Source: Natrinema versiforme JCM 10478 (GTDB taxonomy: Archaea > Halobacteriota > Halobacteria > Halobacteriales > Natrialbaceae). Taken from it: a stretch of DNA of 38,330 nt. The stretch lies in the NCBI RefSeq assembly GCF_000337195.1, contig NZ_AOID01000018.1:1-38330 (forward strand). Direction: 5' to 3'. Of this stretch, positions 16,572-24,356 are shown one piece after another. Positions within the stretch are counted from its first letter, which is position 1. Every line of letters starts with the position of its first letter. The position numbers and the translations under genes are program-made. A model generated the notes under the pieces. The model worked only from the letters and a program-made list of their open reading frames with translations, had not been told where the DNA came from and searched no databases.

Positions 16572-17600
16572 ATGCGCGGGGTCCTCCAATCGGACGGCCG
16601 CTCGATCGCCGAGGACATCACGACCGAACTTCCAACGTGGGTCCCCCAACAGGCGGTCGAAATCGTCCTCGCACTCGTCGTCCTCGTCGCCGGCTGGTAC
16701 CTCTCGAAACTCGCCGTTCGGCTCGCCGGCCGCACGGTCGCTCGCCGGATCGAGCGGCCGAGTGTCACCAGAACCGTCTTGCGCGGGATCAAAGTGACCG
16801 TCCTCGTCTGGGCCGGGACCGTCGCCGCCGGGATCATCGGGGTCGGCAGCACCCAGATCCTCCTGTCGGTGACCGTTATCTCCGCCGTGATCGCGATCGT
16901 CCTCGCACCGCTCGTCGGCAGTCTGATCAACGGCCTCTACGTGCTGGCCGACCGCCCCTACGAGATCGGCGACATGATCGAGGTCACCGACGCCGGCCAC
17001 CGCGGGTTCGTCGAGGACATCACGATCCGCTACACGAAGATCTTCACGCTGCAGAATTCCTTTATCGTCATCCCCAACTCCGAGATTCACGCGCGCGACG
17101 TTATCAACTACTCCGCGGAGGACGAACGCACGCGGATCTCGGTCGGCTTCGAAGTCACCTACGACAGCGACCTCGAGGCCGCTCGACAGGCCGCCGAGCG
17201 GGCCGCCCGGGGCGTCGACAACGTCATCTCCGGCGGCCCGGACATCCGGATCGGCAGCGCGCGATACGCCGCGGCACCGAACTGCGTCATCAACGAGTAC
17301 GGCGATAACGGGGTCCTCCTTGAGGTCTACTTCTGGATGAACCACCCCTACAAACAGGTGGTCGTTCGCTCTGCGGTCCAAACGGCCATCGGCGAGCGCT
17401 TTGCGGACCTCGATGTCGAGTTCGCCTACCCGCATCGCCACCACGTCTTCGACGACTCGAGCGGCGTCGCGCGGGTGTCCGTCGACGACTCCGGCTTCGA
17501 GCGACCGGCCGCGGGCTCGCCCGTCGAGCCGGGCGATCGGGTCGAGCCGGGCGATCGGGTCGATCCGAGCGAGAGTCCCACCGATCCGGCCGATCGTTGA
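16572..17600 (+). CDS. mscS: MscS-family small-conductance mechanosensitive channel
   Basis: 342 residues. Membrane helices lie at about 29-49 ([20 protein letters not shown]), 74-95 and 99-125; the last, pore-lining one is followed by [23 protein letters not shown], the MscS signature at the start of the beta domain. The cytoplasmic domain continues with [28 protein letters not shown]. It releases solutes on hypo-osmotic shock, a clear need for a halophile. The C-terminal tail (from residue ~300) is acidic and holds a tandem VEPGDR repeat. A CTTAA box lies ~28 bp before the ATG, next to a short palindrome CTGAC-G-GTCAG at 16527-16537. Confidence 0.93.
   Translation: MRGVLQSDGRSIAEDITTELPTWVPQQAVEIVLALVVLVAGWYLSKLAVRLAGRTVARRIERPSVTRTVLRGIKVTVLVWAGTVAAGIIGVGSTQILLSVTVISAVIAIVLAPLVGSLINGLYVLADRPYEIGDMIEVTDAGHRGFVEDITIRYTKIFTLQNSFIVIPNSEIHARDVINYSAEDERTRISVGFEVTYDSDLEAARQAAERAARGVDNVISGGPDIRIGSARYAAAPNCVINEYGDNGVLLEVYFWMNHPYKQVVVRSAVQTAIGERFADLDVEFAYPHRHHVFDDSSGVARVSVDDSGFERPAAGSPVEPGDRVEPGDRVDPSESPTDPADR
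17523..17558 (+). repeat. Tandem 18-bp repeat in mscS 3' end
   Basis: Two identical 18-bp copies encode VEPGDR twice (17523-17540 and 17541-17558), followed by a partial third unit VDP. In-frame, so copy number can vary without breaking the gene; probably a disordered tail. Confidence 0.85.
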
Positions 17601-17704
17601 CGACGGTTTTCGCCCGATCGAACACCGTTGATCGGGTTCGATCGCGTCCGATCTCGTGGGGGTGTTTTATGCCACCGCCGATTCAATTCGAAGTCAGCCG
17701 ACAG

Positions 17705-18148
17705 ATGTACGACGACATTCTCATTCCCACGGACGGTAGCGAGACGGTGCCCGAGACGCTCGCCCACGGCTTACCGATCGCCGCGGACAACGATGCGACG
17801 GTCCACGCGCTGTACGTCGTCGACAGTCGCGTCACCGCCGCCGCCGACGAAGACACCAGTACCGACCTCGAGCACTCGCTCGAGGACGAGGGCCAGGAGG
17901 CCGTCGCCACCGTCGAGGAGCAGGCGACCGCCGAGGGCCTCGAGACCGTCAGTGACGTGCGACAGGGGACTCCCTCGAAGGCGATCCTCGAGTACGCCGA
18001 CGAGCAGGGGATCGACCTGATCGTCATCGGGACGCGGGGCAAGAGCCCGCGAGAGAAGGTGACCTCGCTGGGAAGCGTCTCGGAGCGAGTGGTGGACAAC
18101 GCCTCAATCCCGGTGTTCGTCGTCCGCAACGCGGGCGAAAACGAGTGA
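17705..18148 (+). CDS. Universal stress protein, UspA family
   Basis: 147 residues, single Usp domain: starts MYDDILIPTDGSETV (nucleotide-binding Asp in the first loop) and ends with GTRGKSPREKVTSLGSVSERVV, the ATP-binding G-2x-G...GS motif (one residue longer than the usual nine-residue spacer). The ATG at 17705 is preferred over the frame's earlier codons because GTTTTATG lies ~37 bp upstream. A second, divergent Usp gene follows on the other strand. Confidence 0.93.
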   Translation: MYDDILIPTDGSETVPETLAHGLPIAADNDATVHALYVVDSRVTAAADEDTSTDLEHSLEDEGQEAVATVEEQATAEGLETVSDVRQGTPSKAILEYADEQGIDLIVIGTRGKSPREKVTSLGSVSERVVDNASIPVFVVRNAGENE

Positions 18149-18179
18149 GGTGAGTGGAGACTACGAAGTAGAACGGAGA

Positions 18180-18590
18180 TTACGCACGTGCGCTTTCGAC
18201 CGTGATGACCTCGCAGTCGAGGTGACTCCGCAGGTAGCGGTCGATATCCGGGTTGTCGGTAAAGCGCTGGAAGATCCGCCGCAGGCGACTCGCCTGTTTG
18301 CTGCCGATGACGACGGCATCGGCCCGCTCCGCGCCGACTTCGTCGAGGATACTTTCCTCGACGAGAAAGCCGGTTCGGACGACGTAGCGAGCCCGCTCGA
18401 CGCGACCGAACGCGTTTTCGACGGCGTTTTTCAGGTCGATACGCGTCACTTTCTTCCCGTTCTGGTAGAGGTCGACGTGGAGTATCGTCAACGCCGCCTC
18501 GCGCTCGCGAGCGACCTCGATAGCCTGCTCGAGCGTTCGCCGCGAATGCTTTGACAACGGATACCGAACGGGAACCACGACCAACGACAT
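18180..18590 (-). CDS. UspA-like protein, divergent
   Basis: 136 residues. It starts MSLVVVPVRYPLSKHSRRTL, with the Usp fold's first strand and helix, then ALTILHVDLYQNG and DAVVIGSKQASRLRRIF. The C-terminal ATP motif is degenerate (GSKQASRLRR lacks the second conserved Gly and the GS), so it may not bind ATP. A haloarchaeal box A (GTTTACC on the minus strand near 18616-18622) sits ~30 bp before the ATG, supporting this start over the frame's extension to 18692. Confidence 0.85.
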   Translation of the reverse strand: MSLVVVPVRYPLSKHSRRTLEQAIEVAREREAALTILHVDLYQNGKKVTRIDLKNAVENAFGRVERARYVVRTGFLVEESILDEVGAERADAVVIGSKQASRLRRIFQRFTDNPDIDRYLRSHLDCEVITVESARA

Positions 18591-18750
18591 TAGCCGTTCG
18601 AACGTTTTCCGGCCGGGTAAACCTTTCAGTACGGACAGTCTACCCCGGGAACCTGTCTCATGTGATGACCAGTACCAGTGGTCGAATTTCAACGCCGACT
18701 CGGCACGGCTTGTGGCTCGTGGCGGCGAATCCGACCCGGACAGACAGTCA

Positions 18751-18756
18751 TTTACC
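18751..18756 (+). promoter_or_regulatory. Box A of the small zinc-ribbon gene
   Basis: TTTACC ends 26 bp before the ATG at 18782, ideal spacing for a leaderless haloarchaeal transcript, and it decides the short start over an open frame beginning at 18551. Confidence 0.5.
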
Positions 18757-18781
18757 GGGAGCGAGCGTACGAACGGCCAGC

Positions 18782-19021
18782 ATGCAAACCTTGTCGACCG
18801 ACGACGGCGAAACCGTCTACATTTCGGAGACGGACGGCGACAGGGGATCGAAGGGGGCGTTTCTCGTCGCCTTCGAATCCTCCGACGCGGAGCGCCGGTA
18901 CGGCTGGTTCTGTACGAACTGCGAGAGTCTGGATAACGCGATGGACTCGATGGGCCGCATCAAGTGCAACCGGTGTGGTAACTTCCGCAAGCCCACCGAG
19001 TGGGACGCCGCCCACGAGTAA
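18782..19021 (+). CDS. Small conserved zinc-ribbon protein (DUF5816-like)
   Basis: 79 residues with two Cys pairs, CTNC and CNRC, 15 residues apart, in the context RYGWFCTNCESLDNAMDSMG and RIKCNRCGNFRKPTEWDAAHE. The latter resembles a haloarchaeal family annotated as conserved hypothetical. Likely binds zinc; function unknown. It marks the left side of the transporter/eut cassette. Confidence 0.8.
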   Translation: MQTLSTDDGETVYISETDGDRGSKGAFLVAFESSDAERRYGWFCTNCESLDNAMDSMGRIKCNRCGNFRKPTEWDAAHE

Positions 19022-19184
19022 CGTCGGCCACGTCCGTTTTTCCAGAACCCTTGGGGAACAGCGATATCGTCGGTACAATCGTTCCCGATCTCGACGCAAC
19101 GGTGTCCGCACGGTCGATGCCGGCTCGTACAACTGACCGGCGACAGCGGCTCACACGCGATCTCGTGTGTTCGATATTTTCTTC

Positions 19185-19193
19185 TATATAAAT
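19185..19193 (+). promoter_or_regulatory. Promoter of the polyamine/ethanolamine-type ABC operon
   Basis: TATATAAAT, one of the best box A elements in the window. Transcription should start near 19217, giving a leader of ~100 nt before the ATG at 19320, long for Haloarchaea. A Shine-Dalgarno-like GAGGA lies at 19308-19312, consistent with a leadered message. Confidence 0.6.
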
Positions 19194-19319
19194 AGTCGGG
19201 GATGTACGCCATAATCGACAAGTGAAATGTGAATAAGGAGTATGTATGATCCCAATTACGGGTATTGAAAGCAATTCCGTTCAGTTCTCGAAAGGAATAG
19301 AGACTATCGAGGAAAAGCG

Positions 19320-20558
19320 ATGGTAAACCGGCCGTCGTTCGATCGCCGCGCCGTGCTCCGTGGCGTCGGCGGTGCAGCGGCGTCGGGAGTCGCTGCGCTG
19401 GCCGGCTGTCTCGGCGGCGGCGACGAAATAGAAGGGGCCGAGCCGTGGCAAACCGACGAACTCGCCGAGGTTCCCGCGGAGGAACACCCGGCGCTCTACG
19501 AGCCGTCGGAGACCGAACGCGATTCGTCCGAAACACTCGCTCATCTCACCTGGACAGGATACGATGCGGAGAACGTCCAGGGGCCGTTTCGCGAGCAGTT
19601 CAACGCCAATACGAATATCGACCTGTTTACCGACAACGCGCAGGCGTTCAACCGCCTGCAGTCGGGTGAATGGCGGCAGTTCGAACAGTGTACGTTCGAT
19701 ATGGCGTGGGTCCCCCGCCTCGCCGAAGCCGAACTGATCCGTCCGATCGATTACGAGAGCTGGAAACCGTACACGTTCGATCAGTATATCGACCTCTTCC
19801 AGCCCGAGAACGGCTACAAGTACGCGTTCGTCAACGAGGACGATTACACCTTCGACGCCGACGGGACGCTATACACGTTCCCCCAACGGTTCGGCTGGGC
19901 GTCGTTCGCGGTGAACACGGATACCGTCGCGGAGTCCGACTACCAGTCCTACGACATCGCGTGGTCCGACCAGTACGACGTCGGGATCTACGATCTGATG
20001 TTCTGGGGAATTCAGGTCATCATGCTCCGCGAAGGGATCGACCCGTTCAAAGAACACACCGACGAGGAAATCGAACAGGTCAGGCAGGCGACCTTCGACC
20101 TCTTCGATAACGCGTCGACCCTCCTGACGGACTTCGCCTCGATGAATCAGGCGCTGACCTCCGGCGAAATCGATATCGGATTCATCAGCGGGAACTGGAT
20201 CAACGGCTCGCTCCGTCGAGACGGCAATTACGAATTCGAGGCCGTCGTTCCCGACGAAGGCTCGATCATCTGGGTCGAATCGACGTCGTTCGTCAAGGGC
20301 CCCCAGCCGAACGTCTCGGACAACTACATGGCCTACATGATGCGGGGCGAAAATGCCCTGGAACTGTCCTGGCCGGACTCGGGCGGGACGAACGTCGTCC
20401 CCCACCAGACCGCGTGGGACAATTACAACGACGAACAGCGTCGCGTCCTCCGGATCGACGAGATCGAGGACATCATCGAACAATCGGTGTTCTACGAAGG
20501 CGTTCCCGACCTCGAGAAGTTCGAACCGATCTGGCGCGAAGCGAAGACGAGGATGTGA
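19320..20558 (+). CDS. Spermidine/putrescine-type ABC solute-binding lipoprotein
   Basis: 412 residues. N-terminus with twin-arginine motif DRRAVLRGVGGAAA and lipobox LAGC, so Tat-exported and lipid-anchored. The body resembles PotD-like extracellular binding proteins (LTWTGYDAENVQGPFREQFN, then FDMAWVPRLAEAELIRPIDY, YTFPQRFGWASFAVNTDTV and GEIDIGFISGNWINGS). PotD-like proteins bind amines through Trp/Tyr and Asp/Glu; this one is rich in Trp, Tyr and acidic residues. Encoded next to ethanolamine ammonia-lyase genes, it may bind ethanolamine or a related amine rather than spermidine; that is inference from context. Confidence 0.88.
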   Translation: MVNRPSFDRRAVLRGVGGAAASGVAALAGCLGGGDEIEGAEPWQTDELAEVPAEEHPALYEPSETERDSSETLAHLTWTGYDAENVQGPFREQFNANTNIDLFTDNAQAFNRLQSGEWRQFEQCTFDMAWVPRLAEAELIRPIDYESWKPYTFDQYIDLFQPENGYKYAFVNEDDYTFDADGTLYTFPQRFGWASFAVNTDTVAESDYQSYDIAWSDQYDVGIYDLMFWGIQVIMLREGIDPFKEHTDEEIEQVRQATFDLFDNASTLLTDFASMNQALTSGEIDIGFISGNWINGSLRRDGNYEFEAVVPDEGSIIWVESTSFVKGPQPNVSDNYMAYMMRGENALELSWPDSGGTNVVPHQTAWDNYNDEQRRVLRIDEIEDIIEQSVFYEGVPDLEKFEPIWREAKTRM

Positions 20559-20610
20559 ACTGCGAGGGACCTGACCGCAACTAGAATTCATCGAAATCAC
20601 GCACTAACTG

Positions 20611-21687
20611 ATGCTTAAAGCTGCTAACTTACGAAAGGAGTACGGATCGAACGTCGCCGTCGAAGACGTCGAGTTCGAGATCGAATCGGGATCGTTCGCG
20701 ACGATCGTCGGCCCCAGCGGGTGTGGCAAATCGACCCTCCTCAGAATGCTCGCCGGCCATCTGTCGCCGACGGCGGGGCGGATCGAACTCGACGGAATCG
20801 ACATCACCGACTCCCCGCCACAGCGTCGACCGACGAGTCTCGTGTTCCAGTCGTGGTCGCTGTTCCCGCACATGACCGTCGCGGAAAACATCGAGTTTCC
20901 GATCGAAGCGCGGGACCTGGAACCGAACGGGCAGGTCGAGCGACTGCTCGAGCAGGTTCGACTCGATCCCGAGGAGTACGCCGACAAGCCGGTGAGCGAT
21001 CTCAGCGGCGGACAGAAACAACGCGTCGCGCTCGCGCGGTCGCTCGCGTACGAGCCCGACATCCTGTTACTCGACGAACCGCTCGCATCGCTCGATTACG
21101 TGCTGCAAAAGAAACTCCAGCGCGAACTAACCGAGCTCAACGCCGAGTTGAACACGACGTTCGTCTACGTGACTCACTCGCTCGAGTCGGCGTTGATCAT
21201 GAGCGATCAACTGTTCGTCATCGACGACGGGTCCGTCATTCAGCGTGGCAGCCCGGACGAGATCTATCAGGAGCCGGTCGACACGTTCGTCGCGGAGTTC
21301 ATGGGCGACGCGAACGTGTTTCCGATCGATGTCGTCGAGCGAACCGACGACGCGGTTCGTCTCGACCACCACGCACTCGAGGGGACGCGGGAATTCCCGT
21401 ACGGGCCTGCCGACCGGCCTGATCCGGAGTATCTGGTCGTCCGTCACGACGACACCGTCGTCACCCCCGCACTCGAGACCGAGATCGGGATTCCCGTGAC
21501 CATCGCAAACGTTCTCAACAAGGGGAACACGGCGCTGGTCGAGGCGAAGGGGACACGCGACGACGAGGAGTACGTCTCGGAAATATCGCTCGATCGGGTT
21601 TCGGAGATCGGTTTGACGGACGGCGACGAGGCGTACTTACAGTGGGACCCAGAGAAAACGCACGTGCTTCCCGGGGGCGGCTCCTGA
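20611..21687 (+). CDS. ABC transporter ATP-binding protein, PotA type
   Basis: 358 residues. Walker A GPSGCGKST (residues ~34-42), Q-loop FQSWSLFPHM, signature LSGGQKQR, Walker B ILLLDEPLASLD, switch His in YVTHSLESAL, then a C-terminal TOBE domain (residues ~240-350). It energises the importer with the two downstream permeases; its stop overlaps the next start (TGATG at 21685-21689). 52 bp separate it from the binding-protein gene. Confidence 0.93.
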   Translation: MLKAANLRKEYGSNVAVEDVEFEIESGSFATIVGPSGCGKSTLLRMLAGHLSPTAGRIELDGIDITDSPPQRRPTSLVFQSWSLFPHMTVAENIEFPIEARDLEPNGQVERLLEQVRLDPEEYADKPVSDLSGGQKQRVALARSLAYEPDILLLDEPLASLDYVLQKKLQRELTELNAELNTTFVYVTHSLESALIMSDQLFVIDDGSVIQRGSPDEIYQEPVDTFVAEFMGDANVFPIDVVERTDDAVRLDHHALEGTREFPYGPADRPDPEYLVVRHDDTVVTPALETEIGIPVTIANVLNKGNTALVEAKGTRDDEEYVSEISLDRVSEIGLTDGDEAYLQWDPEKTHVLPGGGS

Positions 21688-22631
21688 TGTCGGTCCGGGA
21701 ATTCGTTCGCTCGAAGGTCCCGGCGGCTATCGACCGGCCCGGTCGCCGGCTCGCGTCGGCCTCTCCGTTGGGCCCGCCCGGCGGGCTCATGCTTCCGCTG
21801 CTCGCGCTGTTGGCGTTCATGTTCGTGGGTCCGATCGTCGCGATCGTTCTGTTCTCGGTACAGACCGAGAACGTGATTTCGCTTTCCGTGGCCGACTGGA
21901 CGCTCGAGGCCTACCGGGAGATCGTACAGGGCACGCTCAGCGGCGAGGGTGTCTACGGGGAGGTGACGCTCAACACGATCGTTATCAGTGCGCTGACGAC
22001 GGTCGTCGCGTTCGTCGTTTCCTATCCCGCCGCCTACGCGCTCGCGACGAAAGTTCGCCGGTTCAAACTCCCCATACTGATCGCGCTCATCATTCCGCTC
22101 TTTACGAGCGTCAACATTCGCGTCTACGGCTGGGTGCTGTTCTTGATCAACGACGGCGTTTTCGACCTCCTCGCCGGGAGCGTCGGATTGAACGCCCCGT
22201 CGATCATCTACACCCGTAGCGCCGTCGTTCTCGGAACGGTGTACGTCTACCTTCCCTACATGCTGTTTCCGATCTACCTCTCGATCAGCACGATCGACGA
22301 GTCGCTCCTCGAAGCGGCGTCGGACCTCGGAGCCGGACGGACGAAACAGTTCGTCGATGTCATCCTCCCGCTGTCGAAACCGGGGGTCATCATCGGCTCG
22401 CTGTTCGTATTCGTCCTGAGCCTCGGGGCGGAGGTCGAAGCCGAACTGCTCGGCGGGGGAACGATCTACACCGCGGCGAGTAACATCAGCTACTCGTTTG
22501 GCTACTCACAGAACTGGCCGCTCGGCTCGGCACAAGCCGTCGGCCTGTTGCTCATCACGACGGTCTGTGGCGTCGTAATCCTGCGGACGATCGACCTGAC
22601 CGAAATCGCTTCACGAGGTGGGTCCAGATGA
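21687..22631 (+). CDS. ABC transporter permease, PotB type
   Basis: 314 residues with six membrane helices, the first at about 37-58 (LALLAFMFVGPIVAIVLFSV). The EAA loop is LLEAASDLGAGRTKQF..LPLSKPG. It has the PotB-like start and order. Start at 21687 overlaps the ATPase stop by one base; its stop overlaps the next permease by four bases (ATGA). Confidence 0.93.
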   Translation: MSVREFVRSKVPAAIDRPGRRLASASPLGPPGGLMLPLLALLAFMFVGPIVAIVLFSVQTENVISLSVADWTLEAYREIVQGTLSGEGVYGEVTLNTIVISALTTVVAFVVSYPAAYALATKVRRFKLPILIALIIPLFTSVNIRVYGWVLFLINDGVFDLLAGSVGLNAPSIIYTRSAVVLGTVYVYLPYMLFPIYLSISTIDESLLEAASDLGAGRTKQFVDVILPLSKPGVIIGSLFVFVLSLGAEVEAELLGGGTIYTAASNISYSFGYSQNWPLGSAQAVGLLLITTVCGVVILRTIDLTEIASRGGSR

Positions 22632-23431
22632 GCGCGCGATCGAACCGCTCGCGGCTCCCCCGCATTTCGACCGGGCTCTGGTACGGCTACCTCGCACTCA
22701 TCATCGCGTTCCTGATGACGCCGTTGCTCAGCCTCATCATCGCGTCGTTCGATAGCGGCCAGACCTTCTCGTTGCCGTTCGAGTTCACGCTCGAGTGGTA
22801 CCGCAACGCGCTGACGTCGACCAGCGTCCAGTCCGCCGTCGACTCGACGATCCGAATCTCGGTTCCGGTGACGATTCTCAGCACCGTTATCGGCACGGCG
22901 GGGGCGATCGCGTACACGCGGTATTCGTTCCCCGGTCGGGAGTACTTCAAGATCGTCGCGCTCCTGCCGATCTTCTTCCCGTTGATCCTGCTCGGACTCG
23001 GGATGTCGATGTGGGCGAGCGTGACCGGCCTCGGCTACGGTATCGTGCCGGCGATCGTCGGTGAAACCGTCTGGATCTCACCGATCGTCATGTTCGTCGT
23101 CTCGATCAGTGCACTCGGCGTCGATCCGAACCTCGAGGAGGCGGCCCGCGATCTCGGTGCCGACACGCTCACGATCTACAAAGACGTGCTGTTACCGCTG
23201 ATCGCGAACGGAATCGTCTCGGGCGGCATCTTCGCGTTCGTCCTCTCGTGGAACAACTACTACATCGTCTCGTATCTCAAGGGGTCGGAGATCACCATCA
23301 CGACGTGGATTCACGGGCGAATGACACAGGGCTTTACGCCGGTCGTTCCGGCGCTCGCCTCGATGATCTTCTACGTGTCGCTTCTCTTGCTCCTCGTCGC
23401 GGTCGTTATGGAGTTGCGATCCGAGACGTAG
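22628..23431 (+). CDS. ABC transporter permease, PotC type
   Basis: 267 residues, six membrane helices, the first GYLALIIAFLMTPLLSLIIA. The central EAA motif reads LEEAARDLGADTLTIYKDVLLPL. PotC-like features include FSLPFEFTLEWYRNAL after the first helix. Last gene of the importer operon; the gap to the regulator gene is 172 bp. Confidence 0.93.
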   Translation: MSARSNRSRLPRISTGLWYGYLALIIAFLMTPLLSLIIASFDSGQTFSLPFEFTLEWYRNALTSTSVQSAVDSTIRISVPVTILSTVIGTAGAIAYTRYSFPGREYFKIVALLPIFFPLILLGLGMSMWASVTGLGYGIVPAIVGETVWISPIVMFVVSISALGVDPNLEEAARDLGADTLTIYKDVLLPLIANGIVSGGIFAFVLSWNNYYIVSYLKGSEITITTWIHGRMTQGFTPVVPALASMIFYVSLLLLLVAVVMELRSET

Positions 23432-23473
23432 CGGAGGTTCCCGATCGGACCGCCGCGCGATCCCGCCCCATAT

Positions 23474-23559
23474 TCCCGAACGGACATTCGTTCCCATATT
23501 GCCCAAATTCGTATATATAATATAATGTGTGCTCGAATTGGTGGTCGAAATGTGTATAT
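23474..23559 (+). promoter_or_regulatory. Control region of the HTH-10 regulator
   Basis: Two TATA-like elements, TATATATAATATA (23512-23524) and GTGTATATA (23542-23550). The first is framed by an inverted repeat, AATTCG (23506-23511) and CGAATT (23534-23539). The direct repeat TTCCCGAA occurs at 23474-23481 and 23552-23559. Such symmetry around the TATA box suggests a binding site for the regulator itself or another protein. The leader to the GTG at 23604 would be ~30 nt. Confidence 0.5.
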
Positions 23560-23603
23560 AGTTCCCGAATCAGTTACGGATGTAATCTAACGGGGCCACG
23601 ACA

Positions 23604-24350
23604 GTGCTCGAATACACGTTTTACATACGACACGACGGCTGCTGGACCGAGACGATAAACGAGTCGTTTCCGGATGTCACGGCGACGATCATCTACTCCT
23701 ACCGGTTACTCGGGAGCAGTATCACGATGATCGAACTCAACAACGTTCGGGAATCGGTGATCGACGAACTCGTCGCGTGGCTCGGCGATCATCCGGTGAT
23801 GACGACGGCGCAACTGCTCCAATACGACGAGGCGAGTGAAAACGCGTACGTCTCGCTCGTCGGCGAGTACGACGACGACGCCGAACCGGTCCTGAACGTC
23901 CTCCTTCGAAACCGGTGTTTCCCGACCGTTCCGGCGACCGTTGCGGACGGGCAGGAACACTGGAGCGTGATCGTCCCGACGAACGAAGCGGTGAGCCAAG
24001 CCCACGACGAACTCCGGGGTCTCGGCTCGATCACGGTCGATTCCCTCGGCGCGCCCGAACTCGACGGGCTACTCACCGGGCTGACCGATATCAAGCAGGC
24101 CGTCCAGAGCCTTTCCCCCCGACAGCGAGAGGTCCTCGCTCGAGCGATCGAACACGGCTATTACGACTCCCCACGAGCCTGTAGTATCGAAACGCTCGCC
24201 GAGACGGACTCGGCGAACACGTCGACCGTCGGGAAACACCTCCGTCGGTCCGAAGCGAAGATACTCGAGGCGGTGTTACCTCTGTTGACCGACGCCGGCC
24301 CGACTACCGGAGACACCGCGACCGACGAGTACGCCCCATCTCATACCTGA
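23604..24350 (+). CDS. HTH-10 (Bat-type) transcriptional regulator
   Basis: 248 residues. The C-terminal ~60 residues, LSPRQREVLARAIEHGYYDS, then LAETDSANTSTVGKHLRRSE, form the HTH-10 domain of the bacterio-opsin-activator family, a haloarchaeal group of one-component regulators. The N-terminal ~170 residues are a sensor-like alpha/beta domain (LEYTFYIRHDGCWTETI) of unknown ligand. GTG at 23604 is used; no upstream ATG in frame. It lies between the importer operon and the eut genes and ends 6 bp from the end of the convergent glnA-like gene, so it is the likely local regulator of one or both. Confidence 0.85.
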   Translation: MLEYTFYIRHDGCWTETINESFPDVTATIIYSYRLLGSSITMIELNNVRESVIDELVAWLGDHPVMTTAQLLQYDEASENAYVSLVGEYDDDAEPVLNVLLRNRCFPTVPATVADGQEHWSVIVPTNEAVSQAHDELRGLGSITVDSLGAPELDGLLTGLTDIKQAVQSLSPRQREVLARAIEHGYYDSPRACSIETLAETDSANTSTVGKHLRRSEAKILEAVLPLLTDAGPTTGDTATDEYAPSHT

Positions 24351-24356
24351 GCCGGC

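Noticed and set aside
16433-16930. N-terminal extension of the TrmB-type regulator
   Set aside because: Antisense to mscS; the family start and a TATA box support 16432.
17600-17704. tRNA-like GGTTCGA near 17635
   Set aside because: No cloverleaf can be drawn around it; it is a chance match in the spacer before the Usp gene.
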